The position numbers were made by a program, and so were the translations under genes. 7,912 nt of DNA from Candidatus Symbiothrix sp. (GTDB taxonomy: Bacteria > Bacteroidota > Bacteroidia > Bacteroidales > Azobacteroidaceae): positions 1 through 7,912 of the forward strand of contig JAISWY010000133.1 of NCBI GenBank assembly GCA_031270925.1. Direction: 5' to 3'. Every line of letters begins with the position of its first letter. The stretch's first letter is position 1. The notes under the pieces were generated by a model. The model was not told where the DNA came from. It was given only the letters and a program-made list of their open reading frames with translations, and ran no database searches. Positions 6,946 through 7,912 of the stretch are shown in pieces.

Positions 6946-7217
6946 ATGAATGGCAAAAAACATAAGTCCGATGACATTAAAAAACTGATTTTGCAAGGCG
7001 AATCTTCTATTGTGCAGTTCAAAGTGCTGGTAGAAGATGCTTACAAAATCGGAGTGGAAATGGTGGCTTTCAGTAATTCACAATATTGAAAATCAGTAAT
7101 TTGTTATAACAATCACTCGCGATGAAGTTATTGAAGATGGAAAAGACGGAGTAAAAGACGGTGTAATATTAAGCGATAACCAACTTCTTATTATTAAATA
7201 TGTACAAAAAAATCCGC
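6946..7217 (+). pseudogene. Remnant of an AlbA_2-domain (Schlafen-like) ATP-binding/HTH protein gene
   Basis: Two pieces of one protein type survive. The first (6946-7089) starts with ATG one base after galM and encodes 47 residues: ILQGESSIVQFKVLVEDAY and then KIGVEMVAFSNSQ, the characteristic opening of AlbA_2 domains, which normally continues into a glycine-rich strand. It stops at once with TGA at 7087-7089. The second piece lies in a different frame (from about 7103 to 7217) and encodes ITRDEVIEDGKDGVKDGV then LSDNQLLIIKYVQKNP, which resembles the linker and first helices of the winged HTH near the C-terminus of the same family. The intervening few hundred codons are missing. The homology ends where the hairpin at 7220 begins. 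I infer an internal deletion plus frame loss, then truncation. The family match is from recognition of motifs and was not searched. The function of the intact family here is unclear (regulator or accessory gene). Confidence 0.7.
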
Positions 7218-7219
7218 GT

Positions 7220-7290
7220 TGCAAAACCCTGTGTTACGTAGAAGCGACAGACCTGCGGTCTGTTGCTTCTGTTAAACACAGGGTTTTGCA
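7220..7290. repeat. Long imperfect palindrome (REP/MITE-like hairpin, possible terminator)
   Basis: The outer arms TGCAAAACCCTGTGTT (7220-7235) and its complement (7275-7290) pair perfectly over 16 bp. A 2x2 mismatch (7236-7237 against 7273-7274) follows. The inner arm at 7238-7253 then pairs with 7257-7272, with three G-T wobbles and otherwise Watson-Crick pairs, closing on a 3-base loop TGC (7254-7256). An A7 tract lies 7 bases before the hairpin (7206-7212), and a T-rich run follows at 7301-7310, so the geometry could terminate transcription from either side. The length and near-perfect pairing also suit a dispersed palindromic element of the kind mobilised by REP-associated transposases. 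No transposase and no clear target-site duplication are visible. Confidence 0.75.
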
Positions 7291-7353
7291 GGTGACCCGA
7301 TTTCTTTTTTACTACCTTTCCTCTGTAAAAAAACTTTTTTTCATTGCATACGC

Positions 7354-7384
7354 TTGGAAATCGTAAGTTTTTCATCTAATTTTG
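7354..7384 (+). promoter_or_regulatory. Promoter of the lipoprotein gene
   Basis: TTG at 7354-7356 and TAATTTTG at 7377-7384 are separated by 20 bases. This fits the Bacteroidota sigma-ABfr pattern of a -33 TTTG and a -7 TAnnTTTG spaced by about 19-21 bases. A start near 7391 would leave roughly 20 bases before the ATG at 7411. It is the best-formed promoter in the window and marks a new transcription unit after the hairpin. Confidence 0.65.
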
Positions 7385-7410
7385 TGTCAGAATTATAAAG
7401 TAAAATTGAT

Positions 7411-7912
7411 ATGACCTCTAAAAATAATTTCAAGATTTTCGCCCTTATTTTGGGATGTGCAGCAGTGTTTGCAGCGTGCAGCCGCGACGAATCAAATTTG
7501 GATAACGATTTGATTTCTAAGCAAATCATAGAACGTATCTGCGAGGCAAACGCCAAACTGTTTGCCGAAAACGAAATTACAATCACTCAGACCGAAATAG
7601 ATTATGCTATTTGGGGATCAACACTCCGGTTTGAGCGCAAACTGGAGGTAAATCTATCCACAAAAAAATCACTTGCTGTTCAAAAAATAGCTGGTGTGTT
7701 TGAAGATTTTCGCTATTACGACGAAACCACTCACTATCTTTTTCAAAGCGAAACCGACACAGAACCTGAAAGTTTTATTTCCTCAAAAATTTCAACGGGA
7801 TACTGGAAATATTATTCGTGGGACTTGCCGTATTTGCAAGACAGTTTGGTAAAAGATATTGGCAAATGGAGAGAGGAAAACGGTCAGTTTGTGGGAGATA
7901 ATCCTGTTACGG
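7411..7912 (+). CDS. Putative lipoprotein of unknown function, N-terminal part (runs off the right edge)
   Basis: The first 167 codons of an open frame that continues past the window. Residues 1-23 form a lipoprotein signal peptide: a short basic start (MTSKNNFK), a hydrophobic core (IFALILGCAAVFAA) and a cysteine at 23 in the lipobox-like FAAC, with F in place of the usual L at -3. The mature protein would begin C-S-R-D-E; acidic residues just after the cysteine resemble the export signals that send Bacteroidota lipoproteins to the cell surface. The rest is rich in charged and aromatic residues and mostly alternates helix-like and strand-like stretches (for example KQIIERICEANAKLF, then WKYYSWDLPYLQDSLVKD). 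I do not recognise a domain. The ATG at 7411 is well placed relative to the promoter at 7354-7384. Codon use looks ordinary. Confidence 0.8.
   Translation, partial: MTSKNNFKIFALILGCAAVFAACSRDESNLDNDLISKQIIERICEANAKLFAENEITITQTEIDYAIWGSTLRFERKLEVNLSTKKSLAVQKIAGVFEDFRYYDETTHYLFQSETDTEPESFISSKISTGYWKYYSWDLPYLQDSLVKDIGKWREENGQFVGDNPVT

Noticed and set aside
6408..7022. A 204-codon open frame on the minus strand opposite galM
   Set aside because: It is antisense to a complete, well-conserved galM, shows no domain, and has the composition expected from the complement of galM codons.
7327..7341. A7-C-T7 palindrome as an intrinsic terminator
   Set aside because: The stem is purely A-T with a one-base centre, so it cannot form a stable hairpin. 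It is more likely just an AT tract upstream of the lipoprotein promoter.
7169..7375. A 68-codon frame on the minus strand across the hairpin
   Set aside because: It runs through the palindrome and the gene remnant, has low-complexity composition and no recognisable start context.

Overview
The window looks like a chromosomal housekeeping segment from a member of the Bacteroidota, most likely Bacteroidales. This rests on three things: the protein sequences (TypA, TsaB, YicC, Gmk and NadD in the Bacteroides/Porphyromonas style), several good matches to the Bacteroidota -7 promoter box TAnnTTTG placed just upstream of start codons, and the lack of Shine-Dalgarno-like sites. No sequence search was run, so the taxonomic call comes from pattern recognition.

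Layout. The left part is transcribed on the minus strand: tsaB (3140-2403), typA (2399-600), then a 305-base AT-rich gap and the first 98 codons of dnaA (294-1), which runs off the left edge. From 3228 rightwards everything is on the plus strand: yicC, gmk, nadD, an Lrp/AsnC-family regulator, galM, a decayed AlbA_2-type gene, a large hairpin element, and the first 167 codons of a lipoprotein gene that runs off the right edge. The two halves diverge from an 87-base region (3141-3227) holding two outward-facing -7 boxes.

Function. The minus-strand genes serve tRNA modification (TsaB, in t6A synthesis), ribosome-associated GTPase activity (TypA/BipA) and replication initiation (DnaA). The plus-strand run is tightly packed: yicC/gmk and gmk/nadD overlap by 4 bases, nadD/lrp are 19 bases apart, lrp/galM 7 bases, and galM and the remnant gene 1 base. 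It combines a YicC-family ribonuclease, GMP phosphorylation, NAD synthesis, a feast/famine-type regulator and sugar mutarotation. One transcription unit from the promoter at 3199-3206 is plausible.

I see no defence system, CRISPR array, prophage, insertion sequence, tRNA or rRNA, and no convincing new multi-gene system. The observations most worth a second look are a 7-bp tandem repeat inside the reading frame of tsaB, which can only change in steps of three units without a frameshift; a 71-base near-perfect hairpin that ends the homology of the AlbA_2 gene remnant; paired repeats in front of dnaA; and a possibly surface-exposed lipoprotein of unknown function with a well-formed promoter.
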